This document shows positions 8,804-18,213 of a stretch of 64,000 bases of DNA, piece by piece. The first letter of the stretch is position 1, and each line of letters begins with the position of its first letter. The notes under the pieces were generated by a model. The model ran no database searches. It was not told where the DNA came from and saw only the letters and a program-made list of their open reading frames with translations. The stretch comes from Cytophagales bacterium (GTDB lineage: Bacteria; Bacteroidota; Bacteroidia; Cytophagales; Cyclobacteriaceae), in contig JADBYQ010000011.1 in the NCBI GenBank assembly GCA_020402945.1, positions 79,380 through 143,379 on the forward strand, given 5' to 3'. The position numbers and the translations under genes were made by a program.

Positions 8804-11650
8804 ATGAGTAAAAAGCAAATACCTAACGAAACAACAGACAAAGACGGGAACGTTCATTCAATTGCGATTGATGGCATGTACGAAAATTGGTTTCTAGACT
8901 ATGCTTCGTATGTGATTCTGGAGCGTGCCGTTCCACGAATTGAAGATGGTTTAAAACCCGTGCAACGGAGAATTGCACACGCCATCAAGGAAATGGACGA
9001 TGGCCGTTTCAATAAAGTGGCAAATGTTATTGGTAGTACCATGCAGTATCATCCCCATGGAGATGCTGCTATTGGTGAGGCGATTGTTAATATTGGACAG
9101 AAAGATTTGTTACTTGATACACAAGGTAACTGGGGTGACGTTCGCACGGGCGATAGTGCCGCTGCACCTCGCTACATCGAAGCGCGCCTTTCAAAGTTTG
9201 CGTTGGACGTAGTCTACAATCCACAGACAACTGAGTGGCAGCTTTCATATGATGGTAGAAAAAAAGAACCTGTCACACTTCCGGTAAAATTCCCGTTGCT
9301 GTTAGCACAGGGAGTTGAGGGAATTGCAGTAGGCCTCTCGACCAAAATTTTACCACATAATTTTTGCGAGCTGATTAAAGCGTCCATCGATGTGTTGAAA
9401 GGGAAGAACCCAGAAATCTACCCTGATTTTCCTACTGGCGGCATTGGTGATTTCTCGGAATACGAACAGGGTTTCCGTGGAGGAAAAATAAAGGTGAGGG
9501 CAAAAATTGAAATAGAAGATAAGAAGACGCTGCTGATCAAAGAAATTCCTTTTGGCACCACAACTGCTTCGCTGATGGAGTCTATTGTAAAGGCCAGCGA
9601 AAAGGGTAAGATCAAGGTGAAACAAGTCGTGGATAACACGGCAAAAGACGTAGAAATTTCGGTGTCCTTGCAAGCGGGCATTTCGCCTGAGATTGCTATT
9701 GATGCACTCTATGCATTTACCGATTGCGAAGTTTCTATTTCTCCCAACGCTTGCGTGATTGTAGCCGATAAGCCTCAGTTCATGAAAGTGAACGAGATTT
9801 TGAAGTATAACACTGAATTGACGGTAAAGCTTCTAAAACAAGAACTGGAGATCCGAAAAGCCGAGCTAATGGAGAAGATATTATTCTCTTCATTGGAAAA
9901 GATTTTCATTGAGAAAAGAATTTATAGAAACATTGAAGATGTCGAAACTTTTGAAGAGGTAATTACAACTGTTGACAAAGGACTGAGACCCTATAAAAAA
10001 CAATTCTATCGGGAGATTACTCGTGATGACATCTTGCGCTTGCTGGAGATCCGGATCAAACGCATTTCGAAATACGATTCGTTTAAAGCGGATGAGTTGA
10101 TGCGTGATTTGGAAAAAGAGCTGAAGGAGACACTACATCATCTCAAACACTTAACAGACTATGCCATTGCCTACTACCAAAACTTGTTAGATAAGTATGG
10201 TAAAGGGCGTGAGCGAAAAACAGAGATTAAGAGTTTCACCTCAGTCGCGGCTACGGAGGTAATCGCCAACAACCAAAAACTATATGTAAACCGTGAAGAT
10301 GGTTTTATTGGCTGGAGCTTGAAAAAGGACGAGTTTATTGCCGATTGTTCTGAATTAGATGATGTGATCGTCATCCGTAGAGATGGCAAAGCGAAAGTGA
10401 GTCGCATCAACGAAAAAGTGTTTATGGGCAAGGACATTTTGCACGTGGGCATTTGGCGTAAAGGTGATGAGCGAATGATCTACAACCTCGTTTACAGTGA
10501 CGGCAAGGGAGGAATTACGTATGCCAAGCGTTTTGCCATGCCTGCGATTACGCGAGATAAAGAATATAATCTTGATATGGGAAATCCCAATAGCAAGGTG
10601 CATTACCTCAGTGCCAATCCAAATGGCGAAGCAGAAGTGGTTGAAGTGAAATTGACACCGGCAAGTTCGGCACGGAAGAAAATATTTGATTTTGATTTTT
10701 CAGAGTTGGAAGTGAAGGGGAGAGGGGTACGTGGTAATATGATTACTAAATATCCTGTGCGTAAAGTAGATTTTAAAGAATCGCGAGGTTCGACATTAAG
10801 CGGATTGGATTTGTGGTTTGATGAGGCAAGCGGCCGATTGAATAAAGACAAGCGTGGTAAATATGTTGGGAAATTTGACGGAGATGATCAGATCATTGCT
10901 ATTACGAAAAGTGGTGCGTACAAAATTACCAGCTATGAACTGACGAATCGCTACGAGCCGGAAAAAACCATTCTAGTTCAGAAGTACAATCCTAAAAAGG
11001 TGGTTACAGCTGTTTATTTGGATGGCGAAAGCAAACAGTATTTTGTCAAACGATTCTTAATCGAAACCAATACATTGGATAAAGAATTTGGGTTTATTTC
11101 CGAAGGCATTGGCTCACGGTTGGATTATGCCAGTACTTCGGATTCGCCAGAGATTGAGATGGACGTGGTGAAGGGAAAAGGGAAGGATAAAGAGACGGAA
11201 GTGGTAAGTCTGGATGAGATTGTGGACGTCAAAGGCTGGAAGGCATTGGGAAATCGATTATCACAATATAAGGTGACTAAGATTAAGTCACTGGAAGATC
11301 CCGATGAAACTGGCTTTGAAGAGGGCGACTCGGATAACGATGTGGCGACTGTTGAAACCTCAAAAAGTTCTCAACCGTCAAAAAAAAAATTCCCCTACGC
11401 AACCGCTCCGGGCAACAGGTGGGAAGAACCAGAGGAGGGAGAACAAGCAAGCCTCTTCGAGGAAAGTCAGTCCCAAGCAAATCAAAGCCAGCCGCTCGTC
11501 AACGGCCAGCCCCCAAAGCCAAAGGAAAAAAAGCCAACAGTCGAGCAAGCAAACCTCTTCGAGGAAGACCAAAACCAAAAAAAGGAAGTAAAAAAAGATG
11601 ATGATGAAAAGGGGTATACCCCTGGACAGACCGTTGAACTGGATTTTTAA
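8804..11650 (+). CDS. parC: DNA topoisomerase IV subunit A
   Basis: A 948-residue breakage-reunion subunit. The winged-helix region, the QYHPHGDAAIG motif and the active-site Tyr124 (PRYIEARL) are intact. The tower, the coiled coil and a C-terminal DNA-wrapping beta-pinwheel follow to about residue 830. The last 100 or so residues form a low-complexity acidic/Gln/Lys tail that contains QASLF (881-885) and QANLF (915-919), each flanked by Glu; these resemble the sliding-clamp binding pentapeptide. The DNA of the tail stays open in other frames because of its biased base composition. An OmpA-family gene starts nine bases after the stop. Confidence 0.96.
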   Translation: MSKKQIPNETTDKDGNVHSIAIDGMYENWFLDYASYVILERAVPRIEDGLKPVQRRIAHAIKEMDDGRFNKVANVIGSTMQYHPHGDAAIGEAIVNIGQKDLLLDTQGNWGDVRTGDSAAAPRYIEARLSKFALDVVYNPQTTEWQLSYDGRKKEPVTLPVKFPLLLAQGVEGIAVGLSTKILPHNFCELIKASIDVLKGKNPEIYPDFPTGGIGDFSEYEQGFRGGKIKVRAKIEIEDKKTLLIKEIPFGTTTASLMESIVKASEKGKIKVKQVVDNTAKDVEISVSLQAGISPEIAIDALYAFTDCEVSISPNACVIVADKPQFMKVNEILKYNTELTVKLLKQELEIRKAELMEKILFSSLEKIFIEKRIYRNIEDVETFEEVITTVDKGLRPYKKQFYREITRDDILRLLEIRIKRISKYDSFKADELMRDLEKELKETLHHLKHLTDYAIAYYQNLLDKYGKGRERKTEIKSFTSVAATEVIANNQKLYVNREDGFIGWSLKKDEFIADCSELDDVIVIRRDGKAKVSRINEKVFMGKDILHVGIWRKGDERMIYNLVYSDGKGGITYAKRFAMPAITRDKEYNLDMGNPNSKVHYLSANPNGEAEVVEVKLTPASSARKKIFDFDFSELEVKGRGVRGNMITKYPVRKVDFKESRGSTLSGLDLWFDEASGRLNKDKRGKYVGKFDGDDQIIAITKSGAYKITSYELTNRYEPEKTILVQKYNPKKVVTAVYLDGESKQYFVKRFLIETNTLDKEFGFISEGIGSRLDYASTSDSPEIEMDVVKGKGKDKETEVVSLDEIVDVKGWKALGNRLSQYKVTKIKSLEDPDETGFEEGDSDNDVATVETSKSSQPSKKKFPYATAPGNRWEEPEEGEQASLFEESQSQANQSQPLVNGQPPKPKEKKPTVEQANLFEEDQNQKKEVKKDDDEKGYTPGQTVELDF

Positions 11651-11659
11651 AGGGTCAAA

Positions 11660-12316
11660 ATGAAATCATTGACGACAGCGTTATTTTCAATTTTGGTGAT
11701 GGCTGCATCTGGCCAGGAGATAACTGTGCAAGGAGATGTGATCGATGCATTGACGAGAAAGCACATCAAGTCTACCATTCGTTATAAAAGCTACCCTACT
11801 GGCGGGATATCCGGAAGATCCAGTGACAGCACTTTTTCATTTACCATCTTTGGTTCGTCCAAATATCAGGTTACTGCTGACGCAGACGGTTATATTCCAC
11901 AAACGATAATTGTTGATCCTAAAGAAGCCGTGAGCAACGTTATTGATAGAGATATTTCTTTAACGTCCACTGGTCGAGCTATTCGGTTGGAACACCTTAT
12001 TTTTGAAATAGGCAGAGCAGTGATCAACCCTAAATCCTATACAAGTTTGGATGAGGTGGCAGCGATGATGAAAGAGAATACGAAAGTGGTCATCCAATTA
12101 GAAGGTCACACCGATAATATTGGAAATGCAGAAAAGAATATGGAGTTATCCCGAGATCGTGTGGAGGCTGTAAAAAAGTATTTAACTTCTAAAGGAGTTT
12201 CAAAGGACCGGGTAAAGACAAAAGCCTTTGGCGGAACACAGCCACTATCAACCGAAGGAACAGAACAAGCAAAAGCACTCAATAGGCGTGTAGAGATGCG
12301 GGTGCTGAATGAATGA
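11660..12316 (+). CDS. OmpA-family outer-membrane protein
   Basis: A 218-residue exported protein. A signal peptide (about 1-18, ending SGQ) is followed by a short carboxypeptidase-D-like beta sandwich (about 22-105). The C-terminal OmpA-like domain (about 108-216) carries the peptidoglycan-binding motif (LEGHTDNIGNAEKNMELSRDRVEAVK) with the diaminopimelate-binding Asp and Arg. It probably anchors the outer membrane to the cell wall. It lies nine bases behind parC and 22 before the next gene, so it may be co-transcribed with parC, a link likely positional rather than functional. Confidence 0.85.
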   Translation: MKSLTTALFSILVMAASGQEITVQGDVIDALTRKHIKSTIRYKSYPTGGISGRSSDSTFSFTIFGSSKYQVTADADGYIPQTIIVDPKEAVSNVIDRDISLTSTGRAIRLEHLIFEIGRAVINPKSYTSLDEVAAMMKENTKVVIQLEGHTDNIGNAEKNMELSRDRVEAVKKYLTSKGVSKDRVKTKAFGGTQPLSTEGTEQAKALNRRVEMRVLNE

Positions 12317-12338
12317 TTTTTTTGTTTAAATTTACTCA

Positions 12339-12794
12339 ATGAAAGTTGGTTCGCTATTACTTCTTGCATTTTTAATTGGCTTTGCAGCCTATTCGCAAAA
12401 ATTCAGAATAATTGAATTGAAGCCGATTGTCAAGCAGGGCGCCATTTATTATTACGACCTTAAGCGCGTACACGGTGGCGCTTACGGGTTACAAATTCCA
12501 CTTCAAAGTCTGGATGATAATGTGGTGAACCGCTACTATAAATCGTTTCGAGGTTGGAAAAATGTTGGGGCAGCATTGTCAGTGATTCCTGGAATTTATC
12601 TTATCTCTATTTCCTCAACCCGAGCTTTTAATGGAACTGAGTTTTTGTATGTTTTCGGAGGGACAATAGTCGGGTTTTTAGCAACTGAAATTGTTGCCAG
12701 TTCTCGAATAAAAAATGGTGTCGATAGGTATAACACATTGGTGATAGGAGTTAGTGGACAAGTCATCGGACCATCAATCACCTACAAATTTTAG
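12339..12794 (+). CDS. small exported or membrane protein, unknown
   Basis: A 151-residue product with an N-terminal signal-like helix (SLLLLAFLIGFAAYSQ) and two further hydrophobic stretches (about 68-85 and 95-118), suggesting a membrane-embedded protein. I do not recognise it. It starts 22 bases after the OmpA gene and is convergent with the glycosidase gene, whose stop lies seven bases beyond; no clear terminator separates them. Confidence 0.6.
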   Translation: MKVGSLLLLAFLIGFAAYSQKFRIIELKPIVKQGAIYYYDLKRVHGGAYGLQIPLQSLDDNVVNRYYKSFRGWKNVGAALSVIPGIYLISISSTRAFNGTEFLYVFGGTIVGFLATEIVASSRIKNGVDRYNTLVIGVSGQVIGPSITYKF

Positions 12795-12801
12795 CCTTCT
12801 C

Positions 12802-14019
12802 CTAGTACTGATTCGCTACGAAAGCTTCTTGATTGAATTCAGCCTCTTCAAATATTTTGAAGTAGGCAAGTTTTCTAAAAATTTCAGCGCTGGGTCGAGG
12901 AGTCCTTTCTTTTGTGTCCAGATTACACTCGTAAAGCCCAAATCGTTTGGTAGGCCCTAGATTCCATTCAAAATTATCCCAGGTACTCCAGTGAAAATAT
13001 CCCCTGATGTCCACCCCATCTTGCAACGCCTGATGTAAAATCTTGGCGTAGTCACCAATCGATTGTTCTCTAAGTTCATCGGTCTGCTGACAAATCCCAT
13101 TTTCTGTGATGATGATTGGCTTTCGATATTTTTTCCAAAACCGATCGATACAAGTTCTCATTCCTTCGGGGTGATACTCCCACATATCATCATGGATCAC
13201 GCCCAATTTTTTCATTTTATCAGGCGTTTCCAAATAAGTAATGGGCATGGGGTCATGTGGGATGCGCGCATAATAGCTCATGCCAAAGAAATCAACTTTG
13301 GTAAACCGATCGGGCACCCACTCCATAAACCACCAGTCGCTTAGTTTTGAGGTAAACCAACCCAGTGTATTTTCTGCGGAGAAGATGGTTGTGTTGTTTG
13401 AAATACCAACGGGCTGATGCGGGAATTTTTCTTTGATGTAGTCGTACACTAAATCATGTGCCTTGCCCATGTTTTTTACGGCCGTGGCAGCAAGAACCGG
13501 ATTTGTTTTAAAAGGAGGAAAGCCGCCTGTGATCCAACCGAAGCTGGCATATACATTTGGTTCGTTAAACGTATTCCAGTAGCTCACGTAATCGCCAAAT
13601 TGATCAACCACCTTTTTGGCGAAGTCCACCCAATAGTGAATGTTTGCTTCTTTTTCCCAACCGCCCATTTTTGCAAACCAAACAGGATTCGTAAAGTGAT
13701 GGAGAACCATCATGATCTTAACACCTCGCTGTTGTAGCTCTTCTAACAAACCAAAATAGTGGTGTACGGTTTCTGCATGAAGCCCATCCATCGGCTGACG
13801 TTGCAGTTTGCTCCACATCATGCCCATCCTATAATTGGGGGCAAGCGATGAAATGATTTCAACGTCTTCGCGCCAGCGTGTCTCGTGATCGGTCGTTCGG
13901 TCGAGAACAAAACCGTCTCTTGACTTCACCCCCTGCCAGTCATGTTCAAAAGCAGTCTCTATCTGCGCAGCTGCAGTGCTGGTACCGAATATGAAGTCTG
14001 AGGGAAAGACGTATTGCAT
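12802..14019 (-). CDS. family 1 glycoside hydrolase (beta-glucosidase-like)
   Basis: A 405-residue (beta/alpha)8-barrel retaining glycosidase. It opens with FIFGTSTAAAQIE. The acid/base Glu153 lies in NTFNEPN and the nucleophile Glu306 in IITENG, both family-diagnostic. There is no signal peptide, so it acts in the cytoplasm, probably on beta-linked di- or oligosaccharides or aryl glycosides. It is shorter than typical GH1 enzymes (about 450), mainly in the loops between the two catalytic strands, so the substrate cannot be inferred. No transporter or regulator adjoins it; it is divergent from trmH. Confidence 0.92.
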   Translation of the reverse strand: MQYVFPSDFIFGTSTAAAQIETAFEHDWQGVKSRDGFVLDRTTDHETRWREDVEIISSLAPNYRMGMMWSKLQRQPMDGLHAETVHHYFGLLEELQQRGVKIMMVLHHFTNPVWFAKMGGWEKEANIHYWVDFAKKVVDQFGDYVSYWNTFNEPNVYASFGWITGGFPPFKTNPVLAATAVKNMGKAHDLVYDYIKEKFPHQPVGISNNTTIFSAENTLGWFTSKLSDWWFMEWVPDRFTKVDFFGMSYYARIPHDPMPITYLETPDKMKKLGVIHDDMWEYHPEGMRTCIDRFWKKYRKPIIITENGICQQTDELREQSIGDYAKILHQALQDGVDIRGYFHWSTWDNFEWNLGPTKRFGLYECNLDTKERTPRPSAEIFRKLAYFKIFEEAEFNQEAFVANQY

Positions 14020-14092
14020 TTTTCTAAATTGCCTTCAAAAATAGGCAATCAATTGATTTTGAATACTTCTTATTTACTTTTGAACCCACAAA

Positions 14093-14779
14093 ATGGATCA
14101 AACCGAGCAGAATCAATTAGTCGTTGATCATCTTCTTCAATTCGTAACTGATAGAAGGCGATCGGTAATGGAACATGTGCTAAGCCAACGAACCCGCCAC
14201 ATCACGTTAGTCTTAGAAGATATCTATCAATCCCAAAACGCGAGTGCAGCCGTAAGGACATGTGAGTGCTTGGGTATTCAAGATCTCCACGTAATCGAAA
14301 AACAGAGTAGCTATTCGGTTAACAAGAAAGTCTTAAAAGGTTCAAATAAGTGGATGAGTATCATTAAATACAAAGAAAGGAATCAAGAAAACACTTTAAT
14401 GTGTTATCAACAGTTGCGTTCGTCTGGTTATAAAATTCTGGTTACTGATCCATTACCCGATGGAATTCCAATAAACGAAGTGCCCATCGATCAAAAAATT
14501 GCCCTCGTCATGGGAAATGAGTTAGAAGGGATTTCAGAGATTGCTTTGAAAAATGCGGATCAAAAAGTGAACATTCCCATGTTTGGATTTACGGAGAGCT
14601 TTAACATATCAGTCAGTGCGGCCGTATGCCTTCACACACTTGTTTCCAAGCTTCGCCATTCGGATGTAGCTTGGCAATTGGAAAAATCGGAAGTGGAGCA
14701 ACTACGTCTTGAATGGCTGCGCAAAATGGTGCGAAGGTCAGATCTTCTGGAGGAGGAGTTTCTTCGTTCGATTCAGTAG
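14093..14779 (+). CDS. trmH: tRNA (guanosine-2'-O)-methyltransferase TrmH
   Basis: A 228-residue SPOUT methyltransferase, likely methylating the ribose of G18 in the tRNA D-loop. The three knot motifs are clear: LVLEDIYQSQNASAAVRTCE with the catalytic Arg, ALVMGNELEGIS, and IPMFGFTESFNISVSAAVCL. The C-terminal helical extension (about 180-228) is the TrmH type rather than the RlmB type. The next gene's longest reading frame overlaps its 3' end, but that gene more likely starts after this stop. Confidence 0.9.
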   Translation: MDQTEQNQLVVDHLLQFVTDRRRSVMEHVLSQRTRHITLVLEDIYQSQNASAAVRTCECLGIQDLHVIEKQSSYSVNKKVLKGSNKWMSIIKYKERNQENTLMCYQQLRSSGYKILVTDPLPDGIPINEVPIDQKIALVMGNELEGISEIALKNADQKVNIPMFGFTESFNISVSAAVCLHTLVSKLRHSDVAWQLEKSEVEQLRLEWLRKMVRRSDLLEEEFLRSIQ

Positions 14780-14805
14780 ATTTGTGCGGCTTTAATACTG
14801 TTGGG

Positions 14806-15453
14806 ATGAGATACTTGTGGAAGAGGCTCGTGTGCGCCTTCGTTTGGGTAATACTTTTGCTTTCTGTTTTTGTGGTTGTTTCCAATATTTGGGTGGTCAC
14901 CAGCACGAAAAGCAGGATACTCGATGCAGTGAGTGAGCTTCCTGAAAAAAGTGTGGCGTTGGTGCTAGGTACGAGTAACAAACTTACTGACGGTTCTCCG
15001 AACCCCTACTTTTTTGAACGGATTCAGTTGGCCGCTGATCTGTATCGACACGGTAAGATTTCCCAATTTATTCTTAGTGGCGACAATCGATCAAAGTATT
15101 ATAATGAACCGATAGAAATGCAAAAAGCATTAGTCAGACTAGGCGTACCAGACAGCTTGATTACACTTGACTATGCAGGCTTGCGAACCCTCGATTCGAT
15201 TGTAAGAAGCAAAGAGATATTTGGGCAGACCAAAATTTTGATCGTTACCCAGTCTTTTCACTGTTATAGAGCATTGTTCATTAGCAAGTTTTATGGCATC
15301 GATGCGGTCACCCTATTGGACTCTCCCGCAGATCCACATGAGTCGTTGAAAATAACTATCAGAGAATGGTTTGCCCGTGCGAAAGCCGTTGCCGATTTAT
15401 ACATTTTTAATACCCCACCACATCACTTGGGTAGACCAGTTCTACTGAAATAA
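14806..15453 (+). CDS. SanA/YdcF-like DUF218 membrane protein
   Basis: A 215-residue protein with one N-terminal membrane helix (about 9-30) and an extracytoplasmic DUF218 domain. Family motifs are LVLGTSNKLTDGSPNPYFFERIQLAADLY, FILSGDN, ALVRLGVPDSLI and VTQSFHCYRALF. The best match is the vancomycin high-temperature exclusion (SanA) branch, which contributes to envelope barrier function in enterobacteria by an unknown mechanism. The ATG at 14806 is chosen because it immediately precedes the membrane anchor; a longer frame from 14713 would overlap trmH. Confidence 0.85.
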   Translation: MRYLWKRLVCAFVWVILLLSVFVVVSNIWVVTSTKSRILDAVSELPEKSVALVLGTSNKLTDGSPNPYFFERIQLAADLYRHGKISQFILSGDNRSKYYNEPIEMQKALVRLGVPDSLITLDYAGLRTLDSIVRSKEIFGQTKILIVTQSFHCYRALFISKFYGIDAVTLLDSPADPHESLKITIREWFARAKAVADLYIFNTPPHHLGRPVLLK

Positions 15454-15549
15454 ATATGAAACAAAAAAATCAAAATCCCGTTGAAAGGCAGGGTCGAAGC
15501 TCAAAGAATTTATTTATGTTTGCGGTCATTTTATTGTTTTGAAGGTCTT

Positions 15550-18087
15550 GTGGTTATAAAAAGGGTTTTCTTTTCTCTTATTCTATCATTTTCTGTTTGC
15601 GCAATTGCTTTTGCGCAGGAGACAGTTATCACTGGCAAAGTAACAGACGCGGCCTCTGGCGACCCGATTCCTTTTGTCAACGTGGTATTTAAGGGCACGT
15701 CAGTGGGAATGACCACAGATTTTGATGGTAAATTCAAAATAAAGTCGTTGTCATTGTTGAAAAGTGATTCTATAGTCGCATCATACATTGGCTATAAGCC
15801 CCGGTCTAAAAAATTCAAAAGGGGAGTTACCCAGGTGATCAACTTCCAACTACAGGAAGATGTAACCAATTTGCAGGAGGTGGTAATCAAATCAGGAGAG
15901 AATCCAGCGTTTCCTATCATGCGAAAAATCATTGATAACAAGAGTATCAATGACAAGCGAAGGCTTTCTGGCTATGAGCATGATACATACTCAAAAATGG
16001 AGATTGATGCAGACAACATTTCCGAAAAACTTCGCGAGAAGAAGGTCATGAAGAAGATCGCGCAGGTGCTTGATAGCTTGGATCGGATTGCAGGGGAAGA
16101 TGGCAAACCAATTTTACCGCTCTACATTTCTGAAAGTGTTTCAAAAATTTACTATCGTGACAATCCAAGTTTGAAGAAGGAGTTAATACAAAAGAATAAA
16201 GTGAATGGTGTAATGGGCGAGGGGTACAGCGATCTACTATCGCAAGTGATCGGCCCATCGATGCAGGACTATAATTTCTATTCTAACTGGTTAAATTTTG
16301 GACAAAAGGCATTTGTTTCTCCAATAGCAGACGGTTGGCGAGCTTATTATGACTACGAACTCTTGGATAGTGCTGAGCTCGGTGGCCATTTTTGCTATCG
16401 CTTAGATTTTTTCCCAAAGAGCGAGCAGGCTTTGGCATTCTCTGGCACGATGTGGATCACCAAAGATGAGTATGCGATCAAGCAGATAGACGCAACAATG
16501 GGAAGTACTGCAAACATTAACTTTATCGAGAAGATAAAAATCCAGCATGAGTATGAGAAGGTTGCGGGGGGGGCTTGGCTTCCTTCAAAAAGCCGTGTAT
16601 TGATCGATGTCGGTGAATTGACGAGCAATTCCGCAGGTTTACTAGCAAAGTTTTACACGAGCAATAGAAATTTTGTTGTCAATAAGCCCAAACCAACCTC
16701 TTTTTTTGATACTGCGATCGAAAAGGCTGAAGATGCAAACTTAGAAGAAGAAGAAAAGGTCTGGGATACTCTTCGTCATGAACCATTGACAAAAACCGAA
16801 CAGAATGTTTACCAAATGATTGATACCATAAAAAACATTCCCATCGTTAGGTCATACATTGATGCAATAAGGCTCGTTGTTAACGGATATTACACGTCCG
16901 GCAAATTAGATTGGGGCCCTTATTTGGCAGCCATTGCATGGAATAATCATGAGGGGTTTAGGTTACAAGCCGGTTTTAGGACGAATATAAAATTTAGCCG
17001 TAAGTGGGTCTTGGGTGGTCGATTGGCTTATGGTTTTCATGATCAGCAGTTTAAATATCAGGCCTTTGTGACCAAAATTCTGGATCGAAAGCGATGGAGT
17101 ACATTTACACTTCGTGCAAGATATGATCTCAATCGCCTTGGGTTGGATGAAGACTTGATTACTGATTTTCCTGTGTTTTTATTTGCCAGCAGGTGGGGTC
17201 AATACAACAAGAGTTTTTATTATCATGAATACCGCGCCACATTTGAAAGAGAATTGTTTAAAGGCTTTACTCAGCGTGTGGCGTTGCGCCAATTTAACTT
17301 CGATCCGATCTATAATTTTGAATACTATACCAAACCGTCCGATATTGCCACATCGCCAACCTCTAGTACATTTCAAGCGTCTGAAGTTTTCTTTGAATCA
17401 AGATATGCCAGAGACCAAGTTTTTATTCAGAATGGAAATAACCGTATTGGTTTAGAATCTAAAAGGTGGCCCGTTTTCACGTTGCGTTATACTCACGGTT
17501 TCAGAAGTAGTTTCGGTGATTTTAACTACGATAAGATTCGACTGAATATAAATAAGAGAGTAAAGATGGGGCCGCTTGGCAATGGCTATATCAATTTAAC
17601 GGGAGAACAAATTTTTGGACGATTACCTTACCCTTTATTGAATATGCCGCTAGGTAATCAATCCCCGGTCTATTCACCTGTTAACTTTAACTTGTTGAGA
17701 TTCGGTGAATTTGCTACGGATCAATACATAGCGTTGCAGTATCGTCAGAATTTTGAAGGATTGTTTTTAAATAATATGCCAATGCTTCAAAAATTGAAAT
17801 GGAGACTTTTGGCTACCGCAAATGTATTAGTGGGGGGCCTTAAGCAGTCCAATCAAGACGTTATTGTTCCGCCTTCACCTTCACTATCTGAAAGGGAATT
17901 AAAGGAATATAACAAGTTTAGAACTTTCGCGCTAGACCCAGAGAAACCCTATATTGAGTTGGGTTATGGTGTAGAGAATATTTTTAAATTCTTGCGAGTG
18001 GATTTTATACATCGTCTTAGCTATTTGGATTTGCCCAACAATCCTAGAAGCTTTGGTGTATTGTTTACAATTCAATTAAAACTGTAG
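15550..18087 (+). CDS. DUF5686 / carboxypeptidase-D-like outer-membrane protein
   Basis: About 845 residues. The GTG at 15550 gives a clean signal peptide (VIKRVFFSLILSFS... AFAQ); an upstream TTG at 15481 would add 23 improbable residues. A carboxypeptidase-D-like beta sandwich (about 23-110: ITGKVTDAASGDPIPFVNV, FDGKFKIKS) precedes the DUF5686 region. The C-terminal half alternates aromatic-rich strands like an outer-membrane barrel and ends in LFTIQLKL. The fold is common in Bacteroidota beside TonB-dependent systems, but no SusC/SusD pair adjoins this gene and its function is unknown. Confidence 0.85.
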   Translation: MVIKRVFFSLILSFSVCAIAFAQETVITGKVTDAASGDPIPFVNVVFKGTSVGMTTDFDGKFKIKSLSLLKSDSIVASYIGYKPRSKKFKRGVTQVINFQLQEDVTNLQEVVIKSGENPAFPIMRKIIDNKSINDKRRLSGYEHDTYSKMEIDADNISEKLREKKVMKKIAQVLDSLDRIAGEDGKPILPLYISESVSKIYYRDNPSLKKELIQKNKVNGVMGEGYSDLLSQVIGPSMQDYNFYSNWLNFGQKAFVSPIADGWRAYYDYELLDSAELGGHFCYRLDFFPKSEQALAFSGTMWITKDEYAIKQIDATMGSTANINFIEKIKIQHEYEKVAGGAWLPSKSRVLIDVGELTSNSAGLLAKFYTSNRNFVVNKPKPTSFFDTAIEKAEDANLEEEEKVWDTLRHEPLTKTEQNVYQMIDTIKNIPIVRSYIDAIRLVVNGYYTSGKLDWGPYLAAIAWNNHEGFRLQAGFRTNIKFSRKWVLGGRLAYGFHDQQFKYQAFVTKILDRKRWSTFTLRARYDLNRLGLDEDLITDFPVFLFASRWGQYNKSFYYHEYRATFERELFKGFTQRVALRQFNFDPIYNFEYYTKPSDIATSPTSSTFQASEVFFESRYARDQVFIQNGNNRIGLESKRWPVFTLRYTHGFRSSFGDFNYDKIRLNINKRVKMGPLGNGYINLTGEQIFGRLPYPLLNMPLGNQSPVYSPVNFNLLRFGEFATDQYIALQYRQNFEGLFLNNMPMLQKLKWRLLATANVLVGGLKQSNQDVIVPPSPSLSERELKEYNKFRTFALDPEKPYIELGYGVENIFKFLRVDFIHRLSYLDLPNNPRSFGVLFTIQLKL

Positions 18088-18182
18088 TATCGTTTATCAG
18101 TTGGTGGGGACAAGCTCAATGCCGCGCGGTCGTGGCAGTTACAATTTTAAAGCCACCACTTTCCTTCTCTTGTTAAAAACCG

Positions 18183-18190
18183 CATATTTG
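18183..18190 (+). promoter_or_regulatory. thrS promoter -7 element
   Basis: CATATTTG, seven of eight matches to TAnnTTTG, 23 bases before the thrS start codon. I see no convincing -33 element at the usual distance. Confidence 0.4.
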
Positions 18191-18213
18191 CAATCCGAAA
18201 AAGTTAAATTGGA

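Noticed and set aside
11304..11601. Lys/Ser/Pro-rich frames on the plus strand overlapping the parC tail
   Set aside because: They result from the biased composition of the tail; parC's own frame runs through with conserved-looking motifs.
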